Below are positions 1 to 11,530 of a stretch of 64,000 nt of DNA, piece by piece. The first letter of the stretch is position 1; every line of letters begins with the position of its first letter. The DNA is from Lingula anatina (lineage: Eukaryota; Brachiopoda; Lingulata; Lingulida; Lingulidae). The translations under genes were made by a program, and so were the position numbers. A model generated the notes under the pieces. That model had not been told where the DNA came from. It saw only the letters and a list, made by a program, of their open reading frames with translations, and searched no databases. The stretch is from NCBI RefSeq assembly GCF_001039355.2, contig NW_019775058.1, positions 426,345 to 490,344 of the forward strand. The letters run 5' to 3'.

Positions 1-43
1 CGCACACTTGTTTGGATACAATGTGCCCCTTCGTGGGAAAATT

Positions 44-1544
44 GATGTAATATGATCAAAACTGCAACCTGTAGAATGCTAACAGACAAACTTAAAAACG
101 AACAGACATACTGACAGAGATACTGTTGAAATCGAAATTTTCAAAAGTGACAAATTAAAAAATAAGATTGAATAAATAATTATATATTTTTATAAACTAA
201 CAGGTTTTTTCTTCTAAGATCGATGAAAAAATTCCAACTTTATAATTGAACCAACAAGGAAGCAATTAATCCCAGGCACTACAGCATGTATTAGCATTAC
301 TATCTGCGTGGTGTAACTGATTAACTTTGCTCGTTGAGTAAGTTCTGATAAGGTAGCACGCCTTTTTTGTTATCTACTTTTTGGCTAGCCACTAGTACAT
401 GTAGGCCTACCATCCGTATAAATATGTGGTGTTCCGAAGGACTGTTCACCCTCTACGACCATTTGTTTTCAACCCCACCACTGCCAAGACATTGAGTGAC
501 TTACCTGTGCTGGCATGTTTTAAAAAACTGAAAATTTGATAGCCTGTCTATGACGTATGAAAGTCACCTAAACTGCCCTCCCTGCTCACTCGACACAGTC
601 CGTTGATTAACTTCCAGGTAAAATGTAAGGAGCAAATCGTGAAAGGGCGTAAAAAATCTATATCGTAGGTACACATTAGGTCATATTAAAATGACTGAGG
701 TCCGGACTGCTTACTGCTTAACGTGAAAAAGGGTCCAAGACATAACGCTCACTGTGAAAAGGCTTTACTTAATAAGCCCAGGTTGTACCTCTCCACCACC
801 ACCCGGCTTTTATATGTCGTGTAAATAAGATCTCTTACCAGAGAAGACCAATCAAATCGTTGTGTCGCCTTTCTGCCACAACTGACTGTGGTGTCAAGAA
901 GTCCACAACTTCTTGGTGGCGTGAAGCAAGAAAGTGACAAATTGTAATCATGCTGTATTCTCATTGTTTAAATTGCATACGCTGTAGGCCTTATAACGAA
1001 ATTAAGACTTGAGAAAAATACGGCCCAGGCTCTCTACTGTGATTATTCGTGTATCATAGATATTTTTGTCATTGAAAGAATCCTGTACGTAGAACATGTC
1101 GCTTACTGTACAAAGCATTTACACTTACCTGCCTTGGTGCTCTTACACTATCAAAGACTCGATTCAATCGTCACCAATGAACATCAATTTTTCGGAAAAT
1201 CATGGCTTTTCTGCTACATACATGTACTGATTATAGCACTTGTACATGAAACAGGCATTATACAAACCCTAATTTTTCTATAGCCAAATTTCTCTCTGTT
1301 GAATGACCTTAAAAAGACAATTAAGGCTTGTCAAAGTGTGGCGAGGCCTAGGTGCGTATCTGCGGAGTTTTGTGAACAAGGAAGTGACCCATTTTATATT
1401 TTACACGACGCACGGTGTAGCTCCGTGTTAACAACAAAGCTGCTAAGGGGGAAAGAAAAACATGAACAACAATGGGACCAACCTCTGTTGCCACTGCCCT
1501 GTAATATTTTACTGGTACTGTTGAAGACACTGCAATGTTATTTG
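44..1544 (+). repeat. Receptor-upstream block, copy 1
   Basis: This stretch is repeated in the same orientation at about 17311-19847, with many substitutions and small indels. It lies about 0.9 kb upstream of the first receptor's start codon. No open reading frame is conserved between the copies, so it looks non-coding: promoter-proximal or intergenic sequence carried along with a receptor-gene duplication. It lacks two insertions found in copy 2, a 187-bp palindrome and an insert of about 0.84 kb, so it shows the unoccupied sites. Confidence 0.8.
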
Positions 1545-2469
1545 TTCAGACTGCAGAAGTTGATAATTAAGTTAAACTTGTAATGTAACAGCTTATGGTT
1601 CAGTACATTTCCCAAACTTGCAGGCAGAGCACACGTTGTCTTCATACTTTTCGTTGCGTAAGGCGTTATCTCTTTTGTCTTTATTTGTACTATTTAATTG
1701 AATACTCTAGGTCTCAGATGAAATGGCAATCAACAGCAGAACTACAGTGTATTTTATTGCCTAAGTACGTTTATCTTATCGCATGGTGGCCGTGAATCGA
1801 GGTCACATTGAAATAAAAATGAAATGGTGATATTCTTCCTGATTTAGGTGACTCCGCACAATATCGCCCTATAGGAAGTAGCTAATGTTATCAAGCCTCT
1901 ATTAGATGCTCCACAAGACTCTGGCTACTGTAACGCGAGTGACAGTTTCAGACAGTTTCATAGTAAGGTAAGTTTACACACGCATTTGGGAACCGGGAAT
2001 ACGACTTGTAAAACGTCACTGGATTGCACGTAAATATATATATAATAATGTTAGGTACATCAAAATTGGGGGGGGGGGGGGTCATTTTGTTTTTACTAAA
2101 GCATATCTTGTATAGGCCTATTCTTATAAACTCAATGGACTTCAATAGGAAAATGTTTTTATACATTCGAGGGCTAGGTCAGGGAAGGCCCCCCCTGACC
2201 TCCCCGAAATGTGCCCATTTTGCACAGGTAACTTCAAATGGTGTTCTGGTTATCTCGACATTTGGGATAATATATCAATTAGCCTTAGAAATGGGATTCA
2301 TATTTGATACTGCACAGGAACAAATTCTATTAACACATCATCATTTGGTGCCATCAACCCTCAGCAGGTTGGTTGTCCTGGTTCGAACGAATTTTCGTCT
2401 AGTAACACATGTGTACATTTATGTCACACTCATGCAAACTAACCTCATTTTAGGACAAGAGTGACTACA
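1545..2469. other. Gene-free 5' flank of receptor 1
   Basis: This is sequence between the duplicated block and the first receptor's start codon. It contains a G homopolymer near 2069 and no recognisable coding exon. The promoter and 5' UTR of the receptor probably lie here, but I see no convincing TATA box or initiator. Confidence 0.4.
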
Positions 2470-2545
2470 ATGAAGGAATTGTTACAACTGTATGTATTTT
2501 TCTGTATATACAGTTCGGTCATTGACCTACGTGGCGCTGACACAG
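2470..2545 (+). CDS. Receptor 1 exon 1: signal peptide
   Basis: The start codon at 2470 opens a hydrophobic leader with core LLQLYVFFCIYSSVI, ending at residue 25 in phase 1 with donor CAG|GTAAG. The paralogue's first exon is also exactly 76 nt and ends in the same phase, which supports both the start and the splice site. Confidence 0.85.
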
Positions 2546-5500
2546 GTAAGTTGTTTCTGGTCACACTTAAAGTAGTTTTAACATCAAAAGAAAAGAGGAT
2601 TAATGTGTATATATCCATAAAATGCTTTAACTGCAAATAAAATCATGTGCAAAATTATAATTGTTATTGTAGGGAGCTTTTGTAGGGAACCAAATACCTT
2701 TGTGTGTACTCGTGTAAAGTTGGTTACATACATGAAATTTTCTTTTAGAAACACGAGACTATTAACAAATAAGGCACCTGTTCATGCAAAGAAAAATGGT
2801 TTGACCACTTGGGTATTTCGTACTATAGGATGTGTCGTGCCAGACGTTCCTCATTCAAGTAGAACTCCAACTTCTGCCCGTGTAAACAGTCACCAAAGTG
2901 TTACCTACACGTGTGTTACTCCTCCATATATCCATATATACGGTTCTCATACAACCACGTGTACTGACAGAGAGGATGTGTTTGATAAGGAACCACCAGT
3001 ATGTGGACGTGAGTATTTTTGTCTCTGCGGATTACTTTCTTCCTTTTTTGTTGCAGATTACAATTGAATAAAAACATGATCTTTCTTTATCCATTTTCCT
3101 GAACTCAGTGCGACCATGGAAGTACATTTACTTCCACGATGGGACACGTTTTATCTAAATTATTAAACAGAAACATTTATATTTTATAACATGAGAGTAT
3201 ATTCGTTCCCCGCACAAAAGTTAAAGCAATATTGTACAACGATGTATTCAACCTCATACCTTTTTTTCACTCCTGTTGAATAGAAACATTTGCTCAAATT
3301 ATTTTTCTCAAACAATGTTGACTTCGATGTGACATATTCCATTGCTACTTACTTGTATTTACTAATGAGAATATAATCGTCCTTAGCACTACTTTGAGGA
3401 TTTATCATAATCACCGTGTTGATCTTGTATAAGAAATAGATAAATTTCTTTGAAACGCATATAAAATGATCAACAATATGTATGAAAGTGGCCAAGCTTT
3501 CGGTTTGTGTGCCTTCTGCAAAGGCACCAAAATAAGTATACCGGGTGTATGCATGTATAAACAAATAAACAACAAGGCTACATAACGGTATATCTGTACA
3601 TATGATCTCATTTTGTTATTTTGTATTAAGCATATATGGTATTTTGGGAGTCGCAGGTGTAACTTCCGTTCGGGTTCAGTGCCTTGCCCTCCTGGGGTGA
3701 TGATAGGGGTGTACATTTGTGTCCATCTTCAATATCCATAAAGCCTACGTCAGGTATCCTAGTAGATAAGTGTTTACTTATTCTTACTTTGGTCCCTGAA
3801 GAAGGCAAGCCGAAATTTCGGACACTTTTTATCCTTCATAGTTCATCATTATATTAGTAGATGTGTTTCAGTGTAATTTACATATGTGTACAACTTTAAA
3901 GGCAATATACGTTCGCCGGTGTATTCGTTTATTTTATTAACGTGGGCATCGGTTTGGTAGAAAAACATGCAAACATGCATCGGTCCGCTTGAAACTGACT
4001 CGCAATTCAGGAATTATTGTACATCCAGAGGATTTAACATATTTATGCTCTTTTTGATTTTCCTACTTAAAATGGAATATTACCATTTTATATCATCCAG
4101 TTACGATGTCGAACTAGGGAGAGGTTGACCAGTACCAAGGCTATTCTGACCACAAGGATGCAAATTCGAATTTCCATACGGTTGCATTGAATTTGTAATA
4201 AACATTATCTCAAAGTGGTAAAACTCTTCATTTTCGCGGGAAAAGTACCGAATTTTTCTGGGATAAACGACAGTTTCCCGTACTAACCAATGGTTAAGAT
4301 ATACGTTCCAACATCCAAAACAGTCTATTGTTTTTATTTTTAAGTGTGATTTTTTGGGAAAAATTTAAAAGAGATTTTTACGGACGGTAGCCACCTGTAA
4401 GGGTCCACGTGGTCCGATGACAAGCACAGATCTCAGAATAATAGACATAACCACCGTTTTGGTCGTAAAATAATATTTATTATATTTCTATGTGTTGTTA
4501 TCAAAATATTTTGGAATTTTGAATTTTATATGAAGAGTTTTTTTGTGTGGTGAACAGCATTACATACGGAGTATCATTTCTGAAGTATATAAGTATTTCA
4601 TTTCAGTACCAGAGTACGTGTTGTATGTGTACGAGAAAAGGGCCGTCGCTGGAGCCTCGTGGAAGAGTTATAAACCATTTTCCCGCTGTTTACAGGCCTG
4701 TAACGATGACCCAACATGTGAGGCAGTTGACTGGGATGGGTGGTGTTGGTTCCACTACAGTTCTACTTCGTGCAGTGACCTTACCTTTGGCAATAATCTG
4801 CGTCACTATCAATTGAAACAGTGTCCTGGTAAGATGCAATATGAAGCGATTTATTTTTTATTTTTTAATTTTGCTTTGTGCTTTCTATCTTATTGTTGAA
4901 GATGAATAAGAGATTTAAGTAAAGCAAGACATTATGTTGGGAAAGTAAAAATAGAATACGGATACGAATACGAGTACCTAAAAGAGAGTAGAGTACGAAT
5001 GAAATATGCACAATACCAGTCAAAAATTAGCTACTAACGTGATCACAAATAATCTTTAGTTATCCAGTGTCCTGGTAAGATGCAAGTTGAAACAATTTCA
5101 CGTTAAGGTTTGTTCACGAACCATTTATTTGTTTGTGTTTAAATCATTGTGGATGGTCACAAGATGGGTATTAATTAGTAACATTAGACACAATATCCAA
5201 AACTGAAATGTATTATTGTAGTAGCACTGGCAGTGCCATGGCTATGGTGTGTCACAGCACCTTTCAGAAATTAGCTTCTTAAAAATATTTACCTCAACGT
5301 ATTTATCAACAATATTGCAAACGGCACGATTTCTTCACCATCAGGTAACCCCGCCTACAACTGCCCCTGCTCTACAGGAGGAACATGTGTGAGAACATAC
5401 ACCTCAAGGACACAGATATCTTCAGAGGAGTGTGTGTGTAACCTGGGACGTACCGGTGACCAGTGTTCTGATTGTAAGTGAAACCTTGATTTCTACTGTT

Positions 5501-6756
5501 TGTAGTCCACCTACATAATTTAGACCCGAGATTCAAGTGTCACCTATACAATGTACAAATCTATAGATAATTTCACCGGCTAGATAAATATGAAATAACT
5601 AACCAAAAAAGTATATATGTTGTAGTTCATTAATGGAAATGTGATGCAAGCGTTTATGAAAAGCCTTGTATTAATGTTTCAAAATTAACCTGAGTAGGAT
5701 AGAAAACCGCCTCAAAGAAATCGCTTTAACATCTAAAAATAGAACACATAAAATTTTATTTAATTCTTTCCAAAAATTTGCTGAACTTAAACTTCAGTGT
5801 GTACGATAATTCACCAAAGATTCAGTTATATTGGTTGCTTTGCATAAAATTTCGTGTTCTTTCCAATATATCCTCCAAATGGCCTCCGCAGGGTTGGAGG
5901 CACACTTTGCGCGCAAAATTGCCAGTACATGTATTCATGTATTAGAACGCCTTCCTCATGGGGATTTCCCTGATTTTACCTGTGAATGTCGCCTTCAGTT
6001 CACCAATCGGTTGAAGTATATTCTAGTACACACCATCCCTGAGATACACCCAGAGATACAAAATTGGGGGTTCAAGTACATGTATAGTGAATGTGCTGCC
6101 CACTCCAACGTCACGCTCCCTGGTTCAAAATGTCAAACAGTGGATATGGAGCGCTATGTGGCAGTGGTGAGGTAAACTTTGAAATTATTGGGACGACGCT
6201 GAGGGATAGATGGAAATGGATAGCGGTTCCAGCAAGACCCTCCCACTACATTGAATGTCTCCCTAGCCTGGCTGAAAGAGGGATTTCAGGAGAGACTGAT
6301 CAGCAGGTGTGACGTTGAGTGGGCGCTGCATTCACTTTTACTTTTAAACATGTTTTATTTAAAGAACATCACTTAGTAAGTTTCATTGGGAAGGTACGTG
6401 GCCAGATTTTCATTATCGTTACGATTTATTTTCTTTAGATGTGGTATGCACTGTCCCAACTTTTCCTAATGCGTCTCCTCCTTCGGCAAATGCAGTATAC
6501 AGATTTGGAAGCACTATTACCTATACTTGCAACAGTGGATATCAACTCAGCAATGGTTCTGGTTCCAATTTCACACTGACTTGCAGTCCTAGAGGAACGT
6601 TTGAAGGGGAGAGAAAAACGTGCATCAGTAAGTTTGATATCAAAAAGACATCAAAATAGAAAACAAAGAAAATAATTATTTAGAACTGAAATATGTTCAC
6701 CTAACGCTTATGCCTTTATTCCTGTTGTTATTATTGGGCTTTTTATTAACTTGAAA

Positions 6757-6810
<54 letters not shown>

Positions 6811-7786
6811 AAAAGACTTGCCTTACTTCCAGGAACATGTGATATCCTTCCTGTAGGTGATCACCTGAGACAGATAACACAGCGTTCCGTTACCTTTGAG
6901 GGACAAACTGTCACATATACATGCAACACTGGCTTCCAATTCAACGACACGTCAAAGGTTAAGCACCTTACTTGCCAATCCGATGGTACATTTGACCAGA
7001 GTTTGCCTAGCTGTGTTCTCATATCGTGTGTTTTTCCTTCCAATAGATTCCATTTGAAATTGGCAGAGGAAGGACCGTATATCTACGGCCAGAATGTGAC
7101 GTTTTCTTGCATTCCTGGATATCATTTTTCTGGATATGACGTCAACGCGTCGTGTAGGTCACAATGTATTTCGACTGATACTCTGGAACCACCTATACCT
7201 GACTGCACCAGAAGACCTTGTGCCTTGCCTGATTTAGATGATAGCGTGACGACAAACAGAAGTACTGAACTATACTTTATGGACCTAGTTTTGTTTAGCT
7301 GCAGACAGGGGTTGTATTTTGTAGACGGTGCTGCGACAAAAAACCTGAAGTGCGATGAAACAGGAGGATTTGGGCATGATTCTCTCGTTTGTGGTGGTAC
7401 GTTCTTCAAACAATATCCGAAAGTTGTTAACAGTGTTGTATGTCCAATACCGTTATGCATGTCTACCTACTGCATGGCAATGTGTACAGCGTATTCACAA
7501 TACATTAAATATACGGAGACGTTAGCCCTTTTACATACAATTGGAAATTTAAGCACTTCTTTTATTTATCGCCGTTGTGCATTCCTTCTAAGGCCATTTG
7601 GAAATTCACAATATATGATTTTGTCTTCGTATTCAATATTCCTTATTTTTCCTCATTTTTATCATATCATTTTTATCATTTTTATCATATTAAATGCACT
7701 GGTTTCTATCTCCATTACGACATTTACTCAAACAGAGAAACGGTATAAATGTGTTTCATAGAAAGTAATTTGACATGTATTAATGT

Positions 7787-7828
<42 letters not shown>

Positions 7829-9129
7829 TGATTAAGGGGGACATGCAAAAATCTTAAGGAAAACGGAAAGTCTATCAATTTCTTGTCTAACATCTATCGT
7901 GTTCAAGTAAAGGACTTTTACGTACGAGCATCTTGAAAAACAATTTGGGGAAAATGAAAAACTTGGGCATAAAATTTCAGAACTTAATGTTTGAATTATC
8001 ATGAAACAAAAGATGAAATTAATATGAATGATAAGTAAGGCAATTTTTTGTAAAAAAAAAAAAATAAACGGAAATTGTGGGCCACACAATTTTATAGGAG
8101 AATAATTATTTTGTATTAATACAACAAAAGCCTTAAACTGTCCGCCGTAATTAAAAAAATTATTAATTCTTTTCAGTTATTCAAAGGAAAGAAGTCACAT
8201 CAGAAGCAATGACAGGTAATGATAGGAGAATGGTGATTAAGTTATTGGGACGTTATGTGTTCAGTAAAAGAACAAAGCCAAATGCACTTACATGAATGGA
8301 ATACAGAACAAATAACTAACTGACATGTAATATTTAATGAAAACAAACAAAATTTTCATGAATCCATCTGTAATGTTTATTTGGTCTCTCTAATATTTGT
8401 TAGGACAAGTACCTGTGGCTGTCGCCATCAGTGGCTGGATATCTACAGCTGTGGTTCTGATCTTGGTGGGAGTCGTTATCGTTGTCATAAAAAGGTCAGT
8501 TGGACACAGTAATAGTTTTTTTTTTTTTTTTTTTTTTTTGACAACTGGGAATTGCAATTAACCGTGTACTATCTAAAATGGGATTTCAACGATTTTATTG
8601 AAAATATTGCTTGGAATATTAAGGATATTGTATTACACAAATAACAGTGTATATCCAAAATTCTAAAATATAAAGCTTAAGATCAGAGTGCAAGACATTT
8701 TTGTAATTACAAATAAACAGATTATGTTTAATGAAATATATCTAGAATTTATTCTTAGCTAAGGATGATCTTATTAAAGTATACATGATATTATGTTTTA
8801 CAGTTCTTTAACGTTTTTGAGTAATAATTAAGAATTTTAATTGTTGAATTTCATTTTAATTTAGAAGGGGGAATCCTATTCCTCAGCCGTTTGCTGACAC
8901 TTATCACAGCGACACCCCTGGCTTGAACCAAAACAGTCTGAGTCCGTCAAACAGTGCTGATAGGGAGGACGAGTATATGTCACTGGAGGATAAAACGATG
9001 TCAACAGTTAGCCGCGTGGCTGAGTATGTTAACGTTAATGACAGCGATTATACTGCTCTTGGGATGCCAGCAAACGAAAGTAATCAACGACAACCAAAAG
9101 CCGCTGGCATATATCAAAACGAAATGTAA
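2470..9129 (+). CDS. CCP/PAN/EGF transmembrane receptor (receptor 1), nine exons, 584 aa
   Basis: Coding exons are 2470-2545, 2829-3008, 4607-4828, 5345-5473, 6439-6627, 6833-7396, 8177-8215, 8404-8494 and 8865-9129. They sum to 1755 nt, exactly 585 codons with the stop, and every junction is GT-AG. Predicted order: signal peptide (1 to about 22), CCP1 (26-85), PAN/apple-like (86-159), EGF-like (160-202), CCP2 (203-265), CCP3-5 (266-453), short linker, transmembrane helix (about 470-494), cytoplasmic tail (497-584). All ectodomain introns are phase 1, typical of shuffled extracellular modules, so any exon can be skipped or duplicated in frame. CCP domains usually bind protein or glycan ligands in complement, adhesion or scavenger proteins. 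The tail carries tyrosine motifs suggesting kinase and SH2 signalling. No named family matches this exact order as far as I recall, so the ligand and function are unknown. The paralogue on the opposite strand (11531-16983) supports the model exon by exon. Confidence 0.88.
2829..3008 (+). CDS. Receptor 1 exon 2: CCP/sushi domain 1
   Basis: This 180-nt phase 1-1 exon encodes one sushi module with the four-cysteine pattern: CVVPDVPHSSRTP, VTYTC, TTTC, and PPVC at the end. The conserved tryptophan usual before the last cysteine is absent. The exon aligns along its full length with 15846-16025 on the other strand. Confidence 0.9.
4607..4828 (+). CDS. Receptor 1 exon 3: PAN/apple-like domain
   Basis: This 222-nt phase 1-1 exon encodes 74 residues with six cysteines. 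It includes the PAN-like block SRCLQACNDDPTCEAVDW, then a Trp/His/Tyr-rich strand and KQCP at the end. PAN/apple folds mediate protein or carbohydrate binding. The assignment rests on the CxxxC-(6)-C-x-A-V-x-W spacing. Confidence 0.8.
5345..5473 (+). CDS. Receptor 1 exon 4: EGF-like domain
   Basis: This 129-nt phase 1-1 exon encodes 43 residues with six cysteines in EGF order: NCPCSTGGTCV, then ECVCNLGRTGDQC. It is nearly identical in protein sequence to 14285-14413 of the paralogue and is the best conserved exon of the pair. Confidence 0.9.
6439..6627 (+). CDS. Receptor 1 exon 5: CCP domain 2
   Basis: This 189-nt phase 1-1 exon encodes a sushi module: VVCTVPTFPNASPP, a central ITYTCNSGY, FTLTC, and GERKTC at the end. 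Receptor 1 has a single copy; the paralogue has three copies of this exon. Confidence 0.9.
6759..6808. repeat. (TA)n microsatellite in receptor 1 intron 5
   Basis: A pure TA dinucleotide run, ending about 24 nt before the acceptor of the three-CCP exon at 6833. Confidence 0.95.
6833..7396 (+). CDS. Receptor 1 exon 6: CCP domains 3-5 on one exon
   Basis: This 564-nt phase 1-1 exon encodes three consecutive sushi modules. Module ends are DQSLPSC, EPPIPDC and HDSLVC. The first half of each module contains a characteristic C-x-(T/S)-G-(F/Y) element such as YTCNTGFQF. Fusion of three CCPs in one exon implies old intron loss, or a duplication before introns were gained. The paralogue shares it (558 nt). 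Confidence 0.9.
7789..7827. repeat. Poly-T tract in receptor 1 intron 6
   Basis: A run of 39 consecutive T, probably a slipped homopolymer or the tail of a minus-strand retroposon. A second poly-T run occurs at 8517-8539 in intron 8. Confidence 0.9.
8177..8215 (+). CDS. Receptor 1 exon 7: juxtamembrane linker
   Basis: A 39-nt phase 1-1 micro-exon encoding 13 residues (VIQRKEVTSEAMT). It sits between the last CCP and the transmembrane exon. It is supported by a TTTTCAG acceptor, a GTAATG donor and an exact frame fit, and could be skipped without changing frame. Confidence 0.7.
8404..8494 (+). CDS. Receptor 1 exon 8: transmembrane helix
   Basis: This 91-nt exon runs from phase 1 to phase 2. 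It encodes a roughly 25-residue hydrophobic stretch including STAVVLILVGVVIVVIK, ending in basic residues that mark the cytoplasmic face. The result is a type I topology. Confidence 0.88.
8865..9129 (+). CDS. Receptor 1 exon 9: cytoplasmic tail with tyrosine motifs
   Basis: The last coding exon encodes 88 residues. Motifs, by predicted residue number: Y534 in EYMSL (YxxL), Y551 in EYVNV (YxN, Grb2-type SH2 site), Y559 in SDYTAL (fits the ITIM consensus S/I/V/L-x-Y-x-x-L/V/I), and Y580 in IYQNE (a second YxN). Motif meanings are established knowledge; phosphorylation here is inference. Stop codon TAA at 9127-9129. Confidence 0.88.
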
Positions 9130-10600
9130 CTTGTTCAAGCTCCTGTGCGGAATGATAAGGGACTAAACTGCGTAACATCATACTTAATTAACTGTGAAAT
9201 TCAAGGCATAACACAGAGCTTTCAGAGGGTCCCCGTGGCACAGGAACAAGTGTCATGTACCGGAGAGGCCCCCGCATTAGATAGGTTCTAGCCCACTGAA
9301 TTGTATATGTATAGGTTAGCCCCGCCCTTTATTCTGACCCACTTACGCCACGCTCACCTTAACCTATACCTATATTATTATGAAGGGTGAATTCTCTTTT
9401 ACGCGGACCCTCAGTTTTGTCACAGGGTTACAAGTGGGACAAACCGAACATTGCTTTGAAGCATTATTCTATTTTTGCAGACGACTTATTTGCGGAAGCA
9501 TTTTCAGTTGATTATGTTTCCACTGTTGGGTCCATTTTAACGAATTCAAATGTTTTTGGTTAAATCGAGTTGTACCGGTACGTGATTGTTGAAGTTAAAA
9601 TGTTTTTCAATAACTTTCAATCTTCAAAAGTGCACGCATGTAAATTTTTTTACTGTTAGGGTGAGTAAAGCAGATGATAGAAAATTTGTCACAGAGTATC
9701 TAATTAGTCTTAGACATGTCTTCTTCCACTAACAGTCAAATTGCACTCATGTAACATAAAAGTTTCACGTTTTGCATTATAATTTTTTGTAAGAAAATAT
9801 GCCACTATATTTAAATTCATTAGTTATTTATAATGTTTTATGTTATTAACAGATCATGTTTTGCTTTCAGCTTCCATTAGGCATAACATATATTTCGGAT
9901 TTGTTGTACTATAGGCTACAGTGTATCAGTGAAAAATATCACAATGCTCTTTTCATCTGCAGTTATGGTAGTAGTGCATTTATCATAAAGACTATGGATG
10001 CGAAGCCGACCATCATCCCCTTGGTGTGGGACTCGGGCCTGTTTGAGGGCCCCGAAAAATTTTTGGTGTTTTGGAGAGCAAACACTGTCCTTTGACCCCC
10101 CCCCCCTAAATCCGCCACTGCTCAATATGCTCCTGTGGAGGCAGAGATGCGTTCATCTTACAACATAACTGATTACTTATTATTTCAAATGAAACACTTT
10201 TATATTATAATGATGTAAACATGTTTTGTTTGAATAAATTTAATGTTAACGGACAAATGAAAAAATAACAAATGATGAAATACTTAATGCTCCGATCATG
10301 TATATTTTTGTTTACTATTATTTACTTACATCGTGTATATCAGGAAAATGACTTAAAATTTTCAATTCAAATGAATGTCTGTTTTATCGGGCGTAGACTT
10401 CATGTAGAGAACAGTCTGGGTACATCTGTCCACAATTCAGTTTTCCCATCCGTGTCTCAACTAAAGCATTGCTTAGCTCAACCACACCAAGAAAATATAT
10501 AATAGGGGAGGGCGATTTTTCTATTCCACGTCTCAACTAAAGCATTGCACAGACATATACTCTCTCAACCACTGTAAGACCGGGTCGCTGTAAACCTATC
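9130..10600. other. Receptor 1 3' UTR and intergenic sequence
   Basis: No further coding sequence is evident. A poly(A) signal candidate lies at 10233. A C homopolymer near 10095 is followed by sequence resembling a degraded transposon end (TAAATCCGCC). Confidence 0.5.
10233..10238 (+). promoter_or_regulatory. Candidate poly(A) signal for receptor 1
   Basis: AATAAA about 1.1 kb after the receptor 1 stop codon. It is plausible as the 3' end signal but unproven. Confidence 0.4.
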
Positions 10601-10775
10601 ACTAGCAGGATTGATCTAACCACAAAGGGACTCATGCTAAATTGCATTCAGTTTAAGCGACTTAAATGTCTATCGCGCCCATTGAAGCTGCTAGGGCAGT
10701 AATTAACTTTCGTACACGCTTAAACTGAATGCGATTTAGTGAGAGTCACCTCGGAGATAGATCGATCCTGCTAGT
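10601..10775. mobile_element. Palindromic MITE with about 59-bp terminal inverted repeats
   Basis: The ends ACTAGCAGGATTGATC and its near reverse complement at 10757-10775 start long arms. Both arms continue to the same CATTCAGTTTAAGCG block around a short spacer. It is non-coding. Related elements with similar internal architecture occur at 40701-40917, 45627-45872 and 50536-50786. Confidence 0.8.
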
Positions 10776-11415
10776 ACGATTGGGAATGGTCCCTAATTCA
10801 AATTTTGTCGACGTAGCTAATGCGCACTTCATACTCCACGAGGACTCTCGCTGAACTGATAAGTTTCTTCTAAAATCTCAAAAACAGTTTGGTATTATTA
10901 AATGGAATTACTTTTTAAATTTTGTTTATGTGTGGTGCAAAATAATTGCTACAAGACTGGTTTTGAAGTCTCAAAGTCCAACAGCTTAAAGTTGATGTAC
11001 ATTTAAAAAAATTAAATAGCAAAATTAAACTCAATTCAAATAAACTAACATATAAAAATATTTTTATTTTATTAGAAACAATCACTAAATGAGGATGTTT
11101 TTTACATATTTGACTCTTAAGGAAATATATGATCATGTACAATCACCCTACAACATGCTTTAGGGTAAAGAAGTTTCAATAAAGTCATCACAGCTCAGTT
11201 TTCATTACTCTCTATAAGTCAAACTTTGGACACAGACCTAAATAGGTTTACACAAGTTTACCACAAAGCTTAATTTAACCAGCGCATAAATGCTTAGGGC
11301 ATTATGAAGAACATTTTGTATGGCGGAGCAATTATCCACATAACAGGCCTAGCTTTCTGTCCCAACATACTAGTAAACATTGAGATAAACAGGTTCCCAA
11401 ATATAAAAAGCGCTT

Positions 11416-11458
<43 letters not shown>

Positions 11459-11530
11459 GCATTTATTTCGTTATCTTCTCAGGGTGCTCTAATTCTCAGG
11501 GTACTCGTACTAATATTTTATAAATATTCA
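10776..11530. other. Intergenic sequence between tail-to-tail receptors
   Basis: AT-rich sequence with a (CA)n run at 11420-11455 and no coding exon. In particular, no match to the receptor 1 transmembrane or tail exons is visible on the minus strand here, although this is where the paralogue's 3' exons should be. Confidence 0.55.
11420..11455. repeat. (CA)n microsatellite
   Basis: A pure CA dinucleotide run just downstream (minus-strand sense) of the paralogous receptor's last visible exon. Confidence 0.95.

Noticed and set aside
749-964. Minus-strand open frame in the upstream block
   Set aside because: The matching region in copy 2 (about 18000-18190) has an in-frame stop and indels, so there is no sign of protein conservation.
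2024-2464. 146-codon frame just upstream of the receptor 1 start codon
   Set aside because: It runs through a G homopolymer and low-complexity sequence, shows no family resemblance and is not needed for the gene model.
5831-6175. 114-codon open frame in receptor 1 intron 4, with several cysteines
   Set aside because: No domain pattern, no counterpart in receptor 2, and the flanking exons already join in frame without it.
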